Part shown: piece by piece, positions 46,658 through 55,029 of the stretch | Layout: each line of letters begins with the position of its first letter | Position numbering within the stretch: position 1 is the stretch's first letter | From: Balneolaceae bacterium | GTDB taxonomy: Bacteria; Bacteroidota; Rhodothermia; Balneolales; Balneolaceae | Direction: 5' to 3' | NCBI GenBank assembly: GCA_034521495.1 | Contig: JAXHMK010000010.1 | Coordinates: forward strand, 124,001 to 188,000 | DNA: 64,000 nucleotides | Translations under genes and position numbers: made by a program | The notes under the pieces: model-generated | What the model was told of the DNA's origin: nothing | The model's database searches: none | What the model saw: only the letters and a program-made list of their open reading frames with translations

Positions 46658-47049
46658 ACATTAAATTTTAATGAATAGATGAATATAAGATACAGAACGA
46701 ATTCCAGTCATGAGAGCTGTAGTTCGGGAATATTGAATATCCAATATAAGAAAGGAATGTTGAAGAGGGCTTTGCATTACTGCCCGTCTGCACGCTGTAT
46801 GTGCGGGCTGACGGGTTGGGGACACCCATCAGCCGGTAAAACCAACCGACAGATGGGTATTTCAAAGCCTCCTTGAAGTGAGAGTTGTTCAAGATTAGTG
46901 ATCAATTATTCAGTGTTCGATATTTGTTTGAGTCACCCTTTTTAGGATTTTTAAAACCATATTTTCATGTAATTCGGATGAGGTTAAGCGCAAAATTTTC
47001 TATTTTATGAAGCTTTAGAAATAATCTGTACGACCTTTATAATATTTAT
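46658..47049. other. Divergent intergenic region (DUF502 / alaS)
   Basis: These 392 bases contain no convincing gene; 65-84 codon frames on both strands are shadows of the palindromic element. They hold the promoters of two divergent units. The strongest structure is the nested hairpin element at 46763-46874, starting about 105 nt from the DUF502 start and ending about 175 nt before alaS. Confidence 0.5.
46763..46874. repeat. 112-bp nested palindrome with two internal hairpins
   Basis: Outer arms AAGAGGGCTTTG (46763-46774) and CAAAGCCTCCTT (46863-46874) are inverted with one mismatched step. Inside are two hairpins: CCCGTCTGCAC with GTGCGGGCTGACGGG (46783-46815) and ACCCATCAGCCGGT with ACCGACAGATGGGT (46824-46858). 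The fold is three-way-junction-like. It may be a repeat element or a structured RNA in the alaS leader. Confidence 0.65.
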
Positions 47050-49710
47050 ATGTCCACAAAGTCATCCACAGAAATAAGAAACGAGTTTTTTGAATTTTTC
47101 AAAGAGAAAGAGCATCTGATTGTAAACAGTGCCCCGGTGGTGCCGAAAGACGATCCCTCGCTGCTTTTTACCAATGCGGGAATGAACCAATTTAAACCGA
47201 TTTTCCTGGATGAAGAGGAGGGGATTGAAGAAAAAGGAAAACTCTGGAAACGAGCGGCCAATACCCAGCGCTGTATTCGTGTGAGCGGAAAGCACAACGA
47301 TCTCGAAGAAGTTGGTCATGATACCTACCACCACACGCTTTTCGAGATGCTGGGCAACTGGTCCTTTGGAGATTATTTTAAAGAGGAAGCGATTGAATGG
47401 GCCTGGGAACTATTGGTTAACCGATGGGGAATGGAACCGGATCGATTATACGCTACCGTTTTTGGCGGAGATGAGAAAGATGGCCTGCCGGTGGATGAAG
47501 AATCAATAGAGCTTTGGAAATCCAAAACATCTATTTCGCCCGATCATATCCTGAAGTTTGGCAAAAAGGATAATTTCTGGGAGATGGGTGAGACCGGACC
47601 ATGCGGCCCCTGCTCAGAAGTTCATATTGACTTGCGCCCGGATGAAGAGCGCAAAAAGAAACCTGGTTCAGAGATCGTAAATATGGACGACCCGAGGGTG
47701 ATGGAGATCTGGAATCTCGTATTTATCCAGTATAATCGGCAGGAAGACAGCTCACTCGAAAAACTACCCGCCCGACATGTGGATACCGGAATGGGTTTTG
47801 AGCGATTATGTGCCGTTTTACAGGGAAAAAAATCTAATTACGATACCGATATTTTTACACCGATCCTGGACAAAATCTCTGTGCTTTCAGGGGAAAAATA
47901 TGGTGATGACGAAGAGATAGATATCGCCATGCGGGTGATTGCCGATCACATTCGGGCAGTCAGTTTTTCCATTGCGGATGGGGCTTCGCCATCGAATGAA
48001 GGCAGAGGATATGTCGTCCGGCGAATTTTGAGACGTGCTGTTCGATACGGCTGGGACCGGTTGAATTTTGATGCACCATTTATGGGTAAACTTGTTCCCG
48101 TTTTAGCTGAGGAGTTTAAGAGTGTATTCCCTGAGCTCCATGCGCAGCAAGAATATGTGCAAAATGTAGTTGTGGCTGAAGAGAAAAGTTTCCTGAATAC
48201 TCTCGGCCAGGGTATTGAATTGTTTAATGAGATGATTGAGGGGACCGACACACTTTCCGGAGAGGATGCTTTTAAACTACACGATACGTATGGATTTCCA
48301 ATCGATCTGACTGAGTTGATGGCCCGGGAACAGGGAATTGATGTGGATGTTGAGGGGTTTGATCAGCTTATGAATGAGCAGAAAAAACGAGCTCGGGAAG
48401 CCGGTAAATTTTCTTCATCGGAATCAAGTGAAATTGAGTGGAAAGAAATAGCTGATGAAGAGTTTGAATTCGTTGGGTATGATAATCTTGAAGCCGACGT
48501 ACAGATTACAGCTTGGGCTGAAGATGGAGATGATAAATTACTTCTTCTGAATAAGAGTCCTTTTTATGCTGAATCAGGTGGACAAATTTCTGATTCCGGT
48601 GTTCTTGAAAAGAATGGAGCATCAATTAAAGTTTTAGATGTTCAGAAAACATTAGATGGTCATGTTCATTATGTTGATCAACTTCCAAAAGATCTGGGTG
48701 GAACCTGGACCGCAAAAGTAGATACGGATCGGCGACAAGAAACGGAAAAACATCACACCGCAACCCACCTGATGCATGCCGCTCTTCGTGAAAACCTCGG
48801 CAAGCATGTGGTTCAGAAAGGATCTTTGGTTGAACCGGGCAGGCTCCGGTTTGACTTCTCTCACTTTGAAGCAGTTACAAAAGATGAGTTAAATGAGATT
48901 GAGGAGCGAATCAATCAAAAAATACAGGAAAATATTCCGCTTCGGGAGGAACGAGCCGTACCGATTGATGAGGCAAAAAAACGTGGTGCTATGATGCTCT
49001 TCGGTGAAAAATATGGCGAAAAAGTTCGCGTGATTACGTTTGATCCGGAATATTCCGTTGAACTTTGCGGTGGAACTCATGTGGACGCAACAGGGAAAAT
49101 AGGCTATTTTCGGTTTACAAATGAAACATCCGTAGCTGCCGGTATTCGTAGGGTAGAGGCTGTTGTTGGCCAAAGTGCAGATAAATTACTTCGTGAAGAG
49201 CATTTACTTGTTGAAAGCCTGAAAGGACTTTTGGGAGATCAAGCTGATCCAAAACAAAGCGTTGAGGAACTTCTGGAAGAAAAAAAGAGATTGGAAAAAG
49301 AACTCAAAAAACTTCAGCATCAAAAAGCAGCCGGAAGACTTGACGAAATTCTTGAAAACGGCCAAGGTGTAAATGGCATTAAACTGTTTACTGGACAGCT
49401 GGATGGCGGTTCAATGGACCAGCTCAAACAGTCTGGCTATGATGCTCTAAATAAACAGGATGAAAATAGTGTAATCGTTCTGGCTACCGTCAACGAGGAA
49501 GAAAACAAGGTTTATCTGCTGGCTGCAATTACGGATGATCTTGTCAGTAAGGGAATGAAAGCCGGGGAATTGGTGTCTGTTTTAGGCAGAACCGTTGGCG
49601 GAGGGGGTGGTGGACAACCGAATCTTGCCACCGCCGGAGGGCGTTTTCCTGAAAAAATCTCAGAAGCTTTAAAGGCAGCAAAAGAGTGGATAGAAGATCA
49701 GAATTTGTAA
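47050..49710 (+). CDS. alaS: Alanyl-tRNA synthetase
   Basis: An 886-residue AlaRS with all domains. The class II core (1-240) shows FTNAGMNQFKPIFLD and CGPCSEVHIDLRPDE. The tRNA-recognition helices follow. The editing domain has His569 and His573 in HHTATHLMHAAL and Cys673/His677 in CGGTHVD, which coordinate zinc and deacylate mischarged Ser/Gly-tRNA. A coiled coil (about 735-760) and the C-terminal DHHA1 domain with GGGGGGQPNLATAGG complete it. Length is normal. It is upstream of the pdhA-pdhB genes (91 nt), possibly a separate transcript. Confidence 0.98.
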   Translation: MSTKSSTEIRNEFFEFFKEKEHLIVNSAPVVPKDDPSLLFTNAGMNQFKPIFLDEEEGIEEKGKLWKRAANTQRCIRVSGKHNDLEEVGHDTYHHTLFEMLGNWSFGDYFKEEAIEWAWELLVNRWGMEPDRLYATVFGGDEKDGLPVDEESIELWKSKTSISPDHILKFGKKDNFWEMGETGPCGPCSEVHIDLRPDEERKKKPGSEIVNMDDPRVMEIWNLVFIQYNRQEDSSLEKLPARHVDTGMGFERLCAVLQGKKSNYDTDIFTPILDKISVLSGEKYGDDEEIDIAMRVIADHIRAVSFSIADGASPSNEGRGYVVRRILRRAVRYGWDRLNFDAPFMGKLVPVLAEEFKSVFPELHAQQEYVQNVVVAEEKSFLNTLGQGIELFNEMIEGTDTLSGEDAFKLHDTYGFPIDLTELMAREQGIDVDVEGFDQLMNEQKKRAREAGKFSSSESSEIEWKEIADEEFEFVGYDNLEADVQITAWAEDGDDKLLLLNKSPFYAESGGQISDSGVLEKNGASIKVLDVQKTLDGHVHYVDQLPKDLGGTWTAKVDTDRRQETEKHHTATHLMHAALRENLGKHVVQKGSLVEPGRLRFDFSHFEAVTKDELNEIEERINQKIQENIPLREERAVPIDEAKKRGAMMLFGEKYGEKVRVITFDPEYSVELCGGTHVDATGKIGYFRFTNETSVAAGIRRVEAVVGQSADKLLREEHLLVESLKGLLGDQADPKQSVEELLEEKKRLEKELKKLQHQKAAGRLDEILENGQGVNGIKLFTGQLDGGSMDQLKQSGYDALNKQDENSVIVLATVNEEENKVYLLAAITDDLVSKGMKAGELVSVLGRTVGGGGGGQPNLATAGGRFPEKISEALKAAKEWIEDQNL

Positions 49711-49801
49711 AAACCTGTATCAACGAGTCTGTAAACTTCTGAAATTTTGGGTATATTTTGCAACTAATAGAAATTAGAACAGGACATTTTTAGCGAACGT
49801 T

Positions 49802-50902
49802 ATGGCGAAGAAAGAAAAGGAAGCTATTTTTGCGCCCGTAGGCCTGAAGAATAGTAACAACGGTAAAATAGACAAGTCAGTAGATCTGCCGGATGTCACA
49901 AAGAAAAAGCATGATGATTTAGGTCTATCTGATGACGATGTCGTAGAGATGTTCGAATTGATGTATTTGCAGCGTCGGTTTGAAGAACGGGCAATGCAGA
50001 TGTATCAGAAGGGTAAGTTTGGAGGATTCCTTCACCTATATATAGGACAGGAAGCGGTTTCCACTGGAACTGTGTTTGCTTTGAATGACGATGACGATAT
50101 TATCACCGCTTATAGAGATCATGGATGGGGACTTGTCCGGGGTGTGACAGCGAAAGAGGGTATGGCCGAATTGTATGGTAAAACAACAGGTTGTTCGAAA
50201 GGTAAAGGCGGATCGATGCACTTTGCCAAAGCTGAAAATCATTTCTGGGGTGGCTACGGAATTGTAGGAGGACATATTCCCATAGGTGGTGGAATTGCTT
50301 TTGCAAATAAATTCCAGGAAAACGACCGCGTAACTGCTTGTTTCCTTGGAGATGGCGCCGTTGACCAGGGTTCACTGCATGAAACGCTGAATATCAGTCA
50401 GCTGTGGAAATTACCTTGCATCTATGTTGTGGAAAATAATGGATATTCGATGGGAACAGCCGCCCGAAGACATACAGTGGGTGAGATTCATGAACGGGCT
50501 AAAGGTTATGGAATGAAAAGTGCTGTCTTTAACGGAATGGATGCCTTTACTGTATATGAAAATATAAAAGAGATAGCTGAAAATGTTCGAAAAGAGGGCG
50601 AACCATATTTTGTAGAGATCAGAACCTACCGATATCGCGGGCACTCTATGTCTGATCCCGGCACATATCGAACCAAAGAAGAGTTGCAGGAGTACCAAAA
50701 TGTGGATCCGATTGAACGAATGAAATCTTATCTATTGGATGAAAAAATCGTAAAGCAGAAAAAAATTGATGAAATCCAGGATCGAATAGAAGACGAAGTT
50801 CTTGAAGCGATTGATTTTGCCGAGGAATCAGATCTTCCTGAAGATGAGGCACTTTATGAGGATATGTTTACGGGTACGCCTTACATTCATGACAGACAGT
50901 AA
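49802..50902 (+). CDS. pdhA: Pyruvate dehydrogenase E1 component, alpha subunit
   Basis: A 366-residue thiamine-diphosphate enzyme subunit. It shows the ThDP/Mg motif beginning GDGAVDQG (about residue 183) and ending VVENNGYSMG. YIGQEAVSTG, YRDHGWGLVRG, GKGGSMHF and the phosphorylation-loop-like YRYRGHSMSDPGTYR are typical of E1 alpha. With E1 beta and E2 it decarboxylates pyruvate and forms acetyl-CoA. A branched-chain 2-oxoacid role is less likely given these motifs. pdhB follows after 53 nt; E3 is not in the window. The first ~35 residues are a variable charged leader. Confidence 0.95.
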   Translation: MAKKEKEAIFAPVGLKNSNNGKIDKSVDLPDVTKKKHDDLGLSDDDVVEMFELMYLQRRFEERAMQMYQKGKFGGFLHLYIGQEAVSTGTVFALNDDDDIITAYRDHGWGLVRGVTAKEGMAELYGKTTGCSKGKGGSMHFAKAENHFWGGYGIVGGHIPIGGGIAFANKFQENDRVTACFLGDGAVDQGSLHETLNISQLWKLPCIYVVENNGYSMGTAARRHTVGEIHERAKGYGMKSAVFNGMDAFTVYENIKEIAENVRKEGEPYFVEIRTYRYRGHSMSDPGTYRTKEELQEYQNVDPIERMKSYLLDEKIVKQKKIDEIQDRIEDEVLEAIDFAEESDLPEDEALYEDMFTGTPYIHDRQ

Positions 50903-50955
50903 TGTTCATTAATTAATTGACAGCTAACCAACGATAATTATTAAGAAATAACAGA

Positions 50956-51939
50956 ATGGCCGAGTTACAATTTAGAGAAGCAATCCGTGAAGCAATTGAT
51001 GAAGAGATGTCTCAGGATGAAAATGTATTCATCATGGGAGAAGAAGTTGCTGAGTACGATGGCGCGTATAAAGTTACGGAAGGCCTTCTCGATAAATATG
51101 GTTTAAAAAGAGTGATTGATACCCCTATTTCTGAACTTGGATTTTCAGGAATCGGAATTGGGGCAGCTATGAATGGTTTACGCCCTATTGTTGAGTTTAT
51201 GACATGGAATTTTGCTGTACTTGCTGCCGATCAAATTTTAAATCACGCCTCAAAAGTAAAATATATGCTGGGTGGACAGGTGAGTGTTCCAATTGTTTTC
51301 AGAGGGCCTAATGCATCCGCCGGACAGCTTGGTGCCACTCACTCTGTAGCGTATGACTCCATGTATGCTCAATTTCCCGGATTAGCCGTGATCTATCCCT
51401 CTGAGCCTGATGATGCAAAAGGATTGCTGAAATCAGCTATTCGAAGTGATGATCCCGTAATTTTTATGGAATCAGAACAGATGTATGGTTTGAAAGGGGA
51501 GGTTTCCGAGGAGGATGATTACACCATTGAAATTGGGAAGGCAAAAGTGAAGCGTGAAGGTGATGACGTTACTGTAGTTGCCACCGGAAAGATGTACCAC
51601 ATTGCAAAACAGGCAGCAAATGAGTTGTCAAAAGATGGTGTGGAGATGGAGATCATCGATCCGAGAACAATCAAGCCGTTCGATATTGAAACGATTATTC
51701 AATCTGTTAAAAAAACCAACCGGTGTGTAGTTGTAGATGAAGCACATCCATTTGGCGGAATGGCATCAGAAGCTGGATTTTTGATCCAGCGCGAAGCCTT
51801 TGATTACCTGGATGCACCAGTACAACGAGTAACATTACCAGATGTAAGTGCCCCGTTTTCTAAAAAACTGTTTGATCTCTGGTTACCTGATGCCAAGCAA
51901 GTGATTGATGCCGTAAATGCAGTTACGTATCGGAATTAA
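50956..51939 (+). CDS. pdhB: Pyruvate dehydrogenase E1 component, beta subunit
   Basis: A 327-residue E1 beta subunit of normal length. It begins AELQFREAIREAIDEEM, with MGEEVAEYDGAYKVT, DTPISELGFSGIGIGAAM and the C-terminal VVVDEAHPFGGMASEAGF and RVTLPDVSAPFS, all matching the family. It completes the E1 heterotetramer with PdhA. Between it and pdhC lie 377 bases filled with several repeats, the first starting 20 nt past this stop. Confidence 0.96.
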   Translation: MAELQFREAIREAIDEEMSQDENVFIMGEEVAEYDGAYKVTEGLLDKYGLKRVIDTPISELGFSGIGIGAAMNGLRPIVEFMTWNFAVLAADQILNHASKVKYMLGGQVSVPIVFRGPNASAGQLGATHSVAYDSMYAQFPGLAVIYPSEPDDAKGLLKSAIRSDDPVIFMESEQMYGLKGEVSEEDDYTIEIGKAKVKREGDDVTVVATGKMYHIAKQAANELSKDGVEMEIIDPRTIKPFDIETIIQSVKKTNRCVVVDEAHPFGGMASEAGFLIQREAFDYLDAPVQRVTLPDVSAPFSKKLFDLWLPDAKQVIDAVNAVTYRN

Positions 51940-51958
51940 ATTTATCATATACTTAAAG

Positions 51959-52031
51959 GATAGCGCAAGCGTCTCGCTTGTGCTCCTTTCCAACTTTTTG
52001 TTTGGCAACAAGCGGGACGCTTACGCCATCA
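51959..52031. repeat. BIME-like palindromic repeat, copy 3
   Basis: Left arm GATAGCGCAAGCGTCTCGC (stem CAAGCG/CGCTTG, loop TCT) and right arm CAAGCGGGACGCTTACGCCATC in inverted orientation, about 25 nt apart. The left arm begins 20 nt beyond the pdhB stop. Same family as copies at 17618 and 31767. Confidence 0.8.
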
Positions 52032-52075
52032 AGAAATAAATTTTGGGATATTATGCAATCATTCATACTCTTTTT

Positions 52076-52117
52076 GAGATTTGAGATTTGAGATTTGAGA
52101 TTTGAGATTTGAGATTT
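52076..52117. repeat. GAGATTT heptanucleotide tandem repeat, six copies
   Basis: Six perfect consecutive copies of GAGATTT, followed by a T-run. Such pure short-period arrays are prone to slippage and may vary between strains. Confidence 0.95.
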
Positions 52118-52178
52118 TTTTCGTGTTTTGGTGTTTTCGTGGCTATAAAGTAAGCGATATGTGATTCCACTTATAAAT

Positions 52179-52204
52179 TGGCACAAGCGGGACGCTCGCG
52201 CCAT
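52179..52204. repeat. Solitary arm of the BIME-like repeat
   Basis: TTGGCACAAGCGGGACGCTC followed by GCGCCATT matches the right arm of copy 3 (stem CAAGCG/CGCTCG with one mismatch). No partner arm is nearby, so it is a single REP-like unit. Confidence 0.7.
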
Positions 52205-52221
52205 TAATAATTAACACTTTT

Positions 52222-52242
52222 CACTTTTGCCTTTTGCGTTTT
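52222..52242. repeat. Copy of the CACTTTTGCCTTTTGCG repeat
   Basis: This sequence matches the right inverted repeat of the four-helix-bundle unit at 30367-30389 nearly base for base (CACTTTTGCCTTTTGCGTT), but no such gene accompanies it here. It contains two CTTTTGC heptamers. It lies 75 nt upstream of the pdhC start. Confidence 0.75.
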
Positions 52243-52316
52243 CACTTAATATTGTACCAGAAGAATTTAACACTGAGTTTAAATCGATACTAAACCAAAT
52301 TTGAAGAACGAATACT

Positions 52317-53558
52317 ATGGCTGTAAAAATTGAGATGCCTAAACTTAGCGATACCATGGAAGAAGGGGTTATCGCAAAATGGAATGTTGAAGAAGGGGAC
52401 GAAGTAAGTTCCGGGGATGTAATTGCCGAGGTAGAAACGGACAAAGCCACGATGGAAGTGGAAGTGTTCGATGATGGCACAATTCTCAAAATTCTTGCCA
52501 AAGAGGGGGATGCTATTCCGTTGGGCGGATTGATAGCCGTAGTGGGTGAAGAAGGTGAAGATATCAGCGATATTCTTGACGAGGCAGAAGGTGATAAAGA
52601 GCCTGAAAAAGCTGAAGTTGAAGAGGAGAAAGAAGAAGTAGATGAGAAGGAAGAAAAATCAGAGAAAAAAGAAGCACAGAAAGAAGAAAAAGCACCACCG
52701 GCACCTACAGGGAATGGACGAATTAAAGCCTCTCCGCTTGCACGAAAAATGGCTGAAGATAAAGGTATTGATCTAAATCGTGTGGAGGGATCAGGTCCCG
52801 AAGGGCGAATCATCAAACGAGATATTGAAGATTTTAAGCCGGCTGCTGCTCCTGCTACTCAGATACAGTATACATCAGAGGAGGATGAGGACGTGAAGAT
52901 CTCTCAGATGAGGAAGACCATTGCTCGTCGTCTTGCTGAGAGCAAATTTACAAATCCGCATTTCTATGAGACAGTTGATATCGACATGGAGCATGCCATT
53001 CAGGCCCGGGATCGTCTGAATGAGATCAGTGAAGTGAAGATCAGTTTCAATGATATCGTTGTGAAAGCCTGTGCAGCTGCCCTTCGAAAACATCCATATG
53101 TAAACTCATCATGGATGGATGATGTAATTCGACAGCACGGCGATGTAAATATAGCCGTTGCCGTTGCAATCGAAGAGGGCTTAATGACTCCGGTGATCAA
53201 TCATGCAGATAAGAAAAATCTGCGTCAGATCTCAACCGAAACACGAGAGCTTGCCGGCCTTGCAAAAGAGAAAAAATTGCAGCCTGAGCAGATGGAAGGA
53301 AGCACATTTACTGTAAGTAATCTCGGAATGTTTGGAATTGAAGAGTTTACTGCGATTATCAATCCACCGAATGTTTGCATTCTGGCTGTTGGAGCGATTC
53401 GGGATGTTCCCGTTGTGAAAGATGGAGAAGTGGTTCCCGGAAAACGAATGAAGGTTACCCTTTCAAGTGATCACCGGGTTGTGGATGGAGCCAAAGCGGC
53501 CGACTTTCTGAATACATTACGGGAGCTTCTTGAGAATCCGTTGAGTATGCTGCTCTAA
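52317..53558 (+). CDS. pdhC: Pyruvate dehydrogenase E2 component (dihydrolipoamide acetyltransferase)
   Basis: A 413-residue E2 with three parts. One lipoyl domain (1-80) has Lys43 in VETDKATMEVE. An acidic, Glu/Lys-rich linker (about 85-130) precedes a peripheral subunit-binding domain at 137-175 (IKASPLARKMAEDKGIDL and GSGPEGRIIKRDIE). The catalytic domain to the end has His386 and Asp390 in DHRVVDG. It transfers the acetyl group to CoA. The single lipoyl domain and pdhA/pdhB upstream support pyruvate as substrate. The stop is followed at once by a fourfold 145-bp repeat array. Confidence 0.95.
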   Translation: MAVKIEMPKLSDTMEEGVIAKWNVEEGDEVSSGDVIAEVETDKATMEVEVFDDGTILKILAKEGDAIPLGGLIAVVGEEGEDISDILDEAEGDKEPEKAEVEEEKEEVDEKEEKSEKKEAQKEEKAPPAPTGNGRIKASPLARKMAEDKGIDLNRVEGSGPEGRIIKRDIEDFKPAAAPATQIQYTSEEDEDVKISQMRKTIARRLAESKFTNPHFYETVDIDMEHAIQARDRLNEISEVKISFNDIVVKACAAALRKHPYVNSSWMDDVIRQHGDVNIAVAVAIEEGLMTPVINHADKKNLRQISTETRELAGLAKEKKLQPEQMEGSTFTVSNLGMFGIEEFTAIINPPNVCILAVGAIRDVPVVKDGEVVPGKRMKVTLSSDHRVVDGAKAADFLNTLRELLENPLSMLL

Positions 53559-54133
53559 TGTACGCCGGACAGCCTGTCCGGCACCACATCTGTTGTTCTG
53601 GCAAAGAAGGAAGTTTGAGGGTTGATTGATATTCGGCCATCCTGATTCACACCCATCAATAGGCATGAGTTAATCAGTAACGGGCAAGCTGCCCGTTGTA
53701 CATTGTACGCCGGACAGCCTGTCCGGCACCACGATCTGTTGTTCTGGCGAAGAAGGAAGTTTGAGGGTTGATTGATATTCGGCCATCCTGATTCACACCT
53801 ATCAACAGGCATGAGTTAATCAGTAACGGGCAAGCTGCCCGTTGTACATTGTACGCCGGACAGCCTGTCCGGCATCACGATCTGTTGTTCTGGCGAAGAA
53901 GGAAGTTTGAGGGTTGATTGATATTCGGCCATCCTGATTCATACCCATCAACAGGCATGAGTTAATCAGTAACGGGCAAGCTGCCCGTTGTACGTACGGA
54001 CAGCCTGTCCGGCACCACCATTTGTTGTTCTGGCGAAGAAGGAAGTTTGAGGGTTGATTGATATTCGGCTATCCTGATTTACACCTATCAACAGGCATGA
54101 GTTAAACAGTAACGGGCAAGCTGCCCGTTGTAC
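53559..54133. repeat. Tandem array of four ~145-bp units, each with two hairpins
   Basis: Units start near 53559, 53704, 53850 and 53994. Each begins with palindrome GCCGGACAGCCTGTCCGGC (53564-53582 in unit 1) and ends with AACGGGCAAGCTGCCCGTT (53679-53697 in unit 1). At junctions 1/2 and 2/3 these are joined by GTACATTGTAC, also palindromic. The middle ~95 bp is conserved with a few substitutions. Unit 4 begins with a short deletion that shortens the first stem. The array fills the whole space between the pdhC stop (ends 53558) and the DUF4249 stop (54138). Unit lengths are not all multiples of three, so it is not a coding repeat. Confidence 0.95.
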
Positions 54134-54137
54134 TTTA

Positions 54138-55025
54138 TTAAAACGGATTTAAAATAATTGTTGAAACCGTATCCGTGGCTAAACTTCCGAAAACTCCAAT
54201 CCCCCCTTCAACATTATAGATCAGGTTGGGAATTTCTCCGGGGGAGAGGGTGGAGCCACCCAGTTGAACGTTCTGCGATCTCACGAGATCAGCAATATTT
54301 TTATCGACGGATTGTGTGACAATTCGGGTTTCGCCATAAAAGGCAACTCCTATCCATGGGAACTTCAGTCGTATTGTTTCATCATCATTTCGGGAAAAAC
54401 TCTCTTCATTGATCAAACCGGAAGAATTTACCTGGAAATCTGAAAGTTCAACATTATCATCATCTAAAGCTGCAAAATAAAAAGGTGTCATGTTATCCAA
54501 TCTTGCATGGAGAGCTATAGCAGTAAACACAAATATATTCTGTGGTTGTGTTTTTTCAGTGGGTGAGAGTACTAATTCGAACTGACTACCCTGATAGACG
54601 ATCGTTTCGGGAATCTCATTGATCACCTCAAAATCATCCGGTATAGTTGTTGATGTCTGGATGACTTCAGGCCGGTCATCAAAACTAACATCCAGCCGAT
54701 AGGTTCGGGTTGGCAACATTCTGTGATTCTGATTTAACGGTACATACTTTTCCTTTTCATTATTAAAGTTATATCCAAAAACCTCTTCATCTGAATCACT
54801 ATCATCAAGCAGAACAATTTGAACATCGGCATTATTGAGTACCAATTCGGATGCATTATACTCTTGATCAGTTCGGGCGGTAGTTCGCACAAATACATCC
54901 GGCAGTGAGTCATTCGCCACTGCATAACTTTCTACCACCACATACTCTTTAAAAGAGTCCTGTTCGTACTGTTCACAGGCAGAAATAAGTAAAAGTAATG
55001 GTAGGAGTAAGTAAAGCTTTTTCAT
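54138..55025 (-). CDS. DUF4249 family lipoprotein
   Basis: A 295-residue lipoprotein with lipobox LISAC (Cys17). The layout matches DUF4249 proteins of Bacteroidota: an early VVESYAVANDSLPDVFVRTT strand pair, a YVPLNQNHRMLPTRTYRLDVSF region and a beta-rich remainder. Such proteins are usually encoded next to a TonB-dependent receptor, as here (4 nt after it), and probably form an outer-membrane partner of it. Substrate unknown. Its 3' end abuts the 145-bp repeat array. Confidence 0.85.
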   Translation of the reverse strand: MKKLYLLLPLLLLISACEQYEQDSFKEYVVVESYAVANDSLPDVFVRTTARTDQEYNASELVLNNADVQIVLLDDSDSDEEVFGYNFNNEKEKYVPLNQNHRMLPTRTYRLDVSFDDRPEVIQTSTTIPDDFEVINEIPETIVYQGSQFELVLSPTEKTQPQNIFVFTAIALHARLDNMTPFYFAALDDDNVELSDFQVNSSGLINEESFSRNDDETIRLKFPWIGVAFYGETRIVTQSVDKNIADLVRSQNVQLGGSTLSPGEIPNLIYNVEGGIGVFGSLATDTVSTIILNPF

Positions 55026-55029
55026 TTGT

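Larger units (their letters stand above)
51940..52316. other. Repeat-filled spacer between pdhB and pdhC
   Basis: No gene is seen in these 377 bases; antisense frames here are Ser-rich shadows. Four repeats follow each other: BIME-like copy 3 (51959-52031), a heptamer array (52076-52117), a single BIME-like arm (52179-52204) and a copy of the TTTTGCC-type repeat found around the four-helix-bundle gene (52222-52242). They split what would otherwise be a tight pdhA-pdhB-pdhC operon. Confidence 0.7.

Noticed and set aside
46679-46892. Frames of 65 and 74 codons on both strands between DUF502 and alaS
   Set aside because: They read through the hairpin element in both directions, as palindromic sequence often does; no protein motif.
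52211-52816. 201-codon Ser-rich minus frame antisense to the start of pdhC
   Set aside because: The composition mirrors the Glu/Lys-rich linker of E2 on the other strand; it is a shadow.
53555-53812. 85-codon minus frame inside the 145-bp array
   Set aside because: Unit lengths are 144-146, so the frame breaks from copy to copy; it is a shadow of the repeat.
53559-54133. CRISPR array
   Set aside because: The repeats are ~145 bp, contiguous and nearly identical throughout, with no unique spacers and no cas genes.
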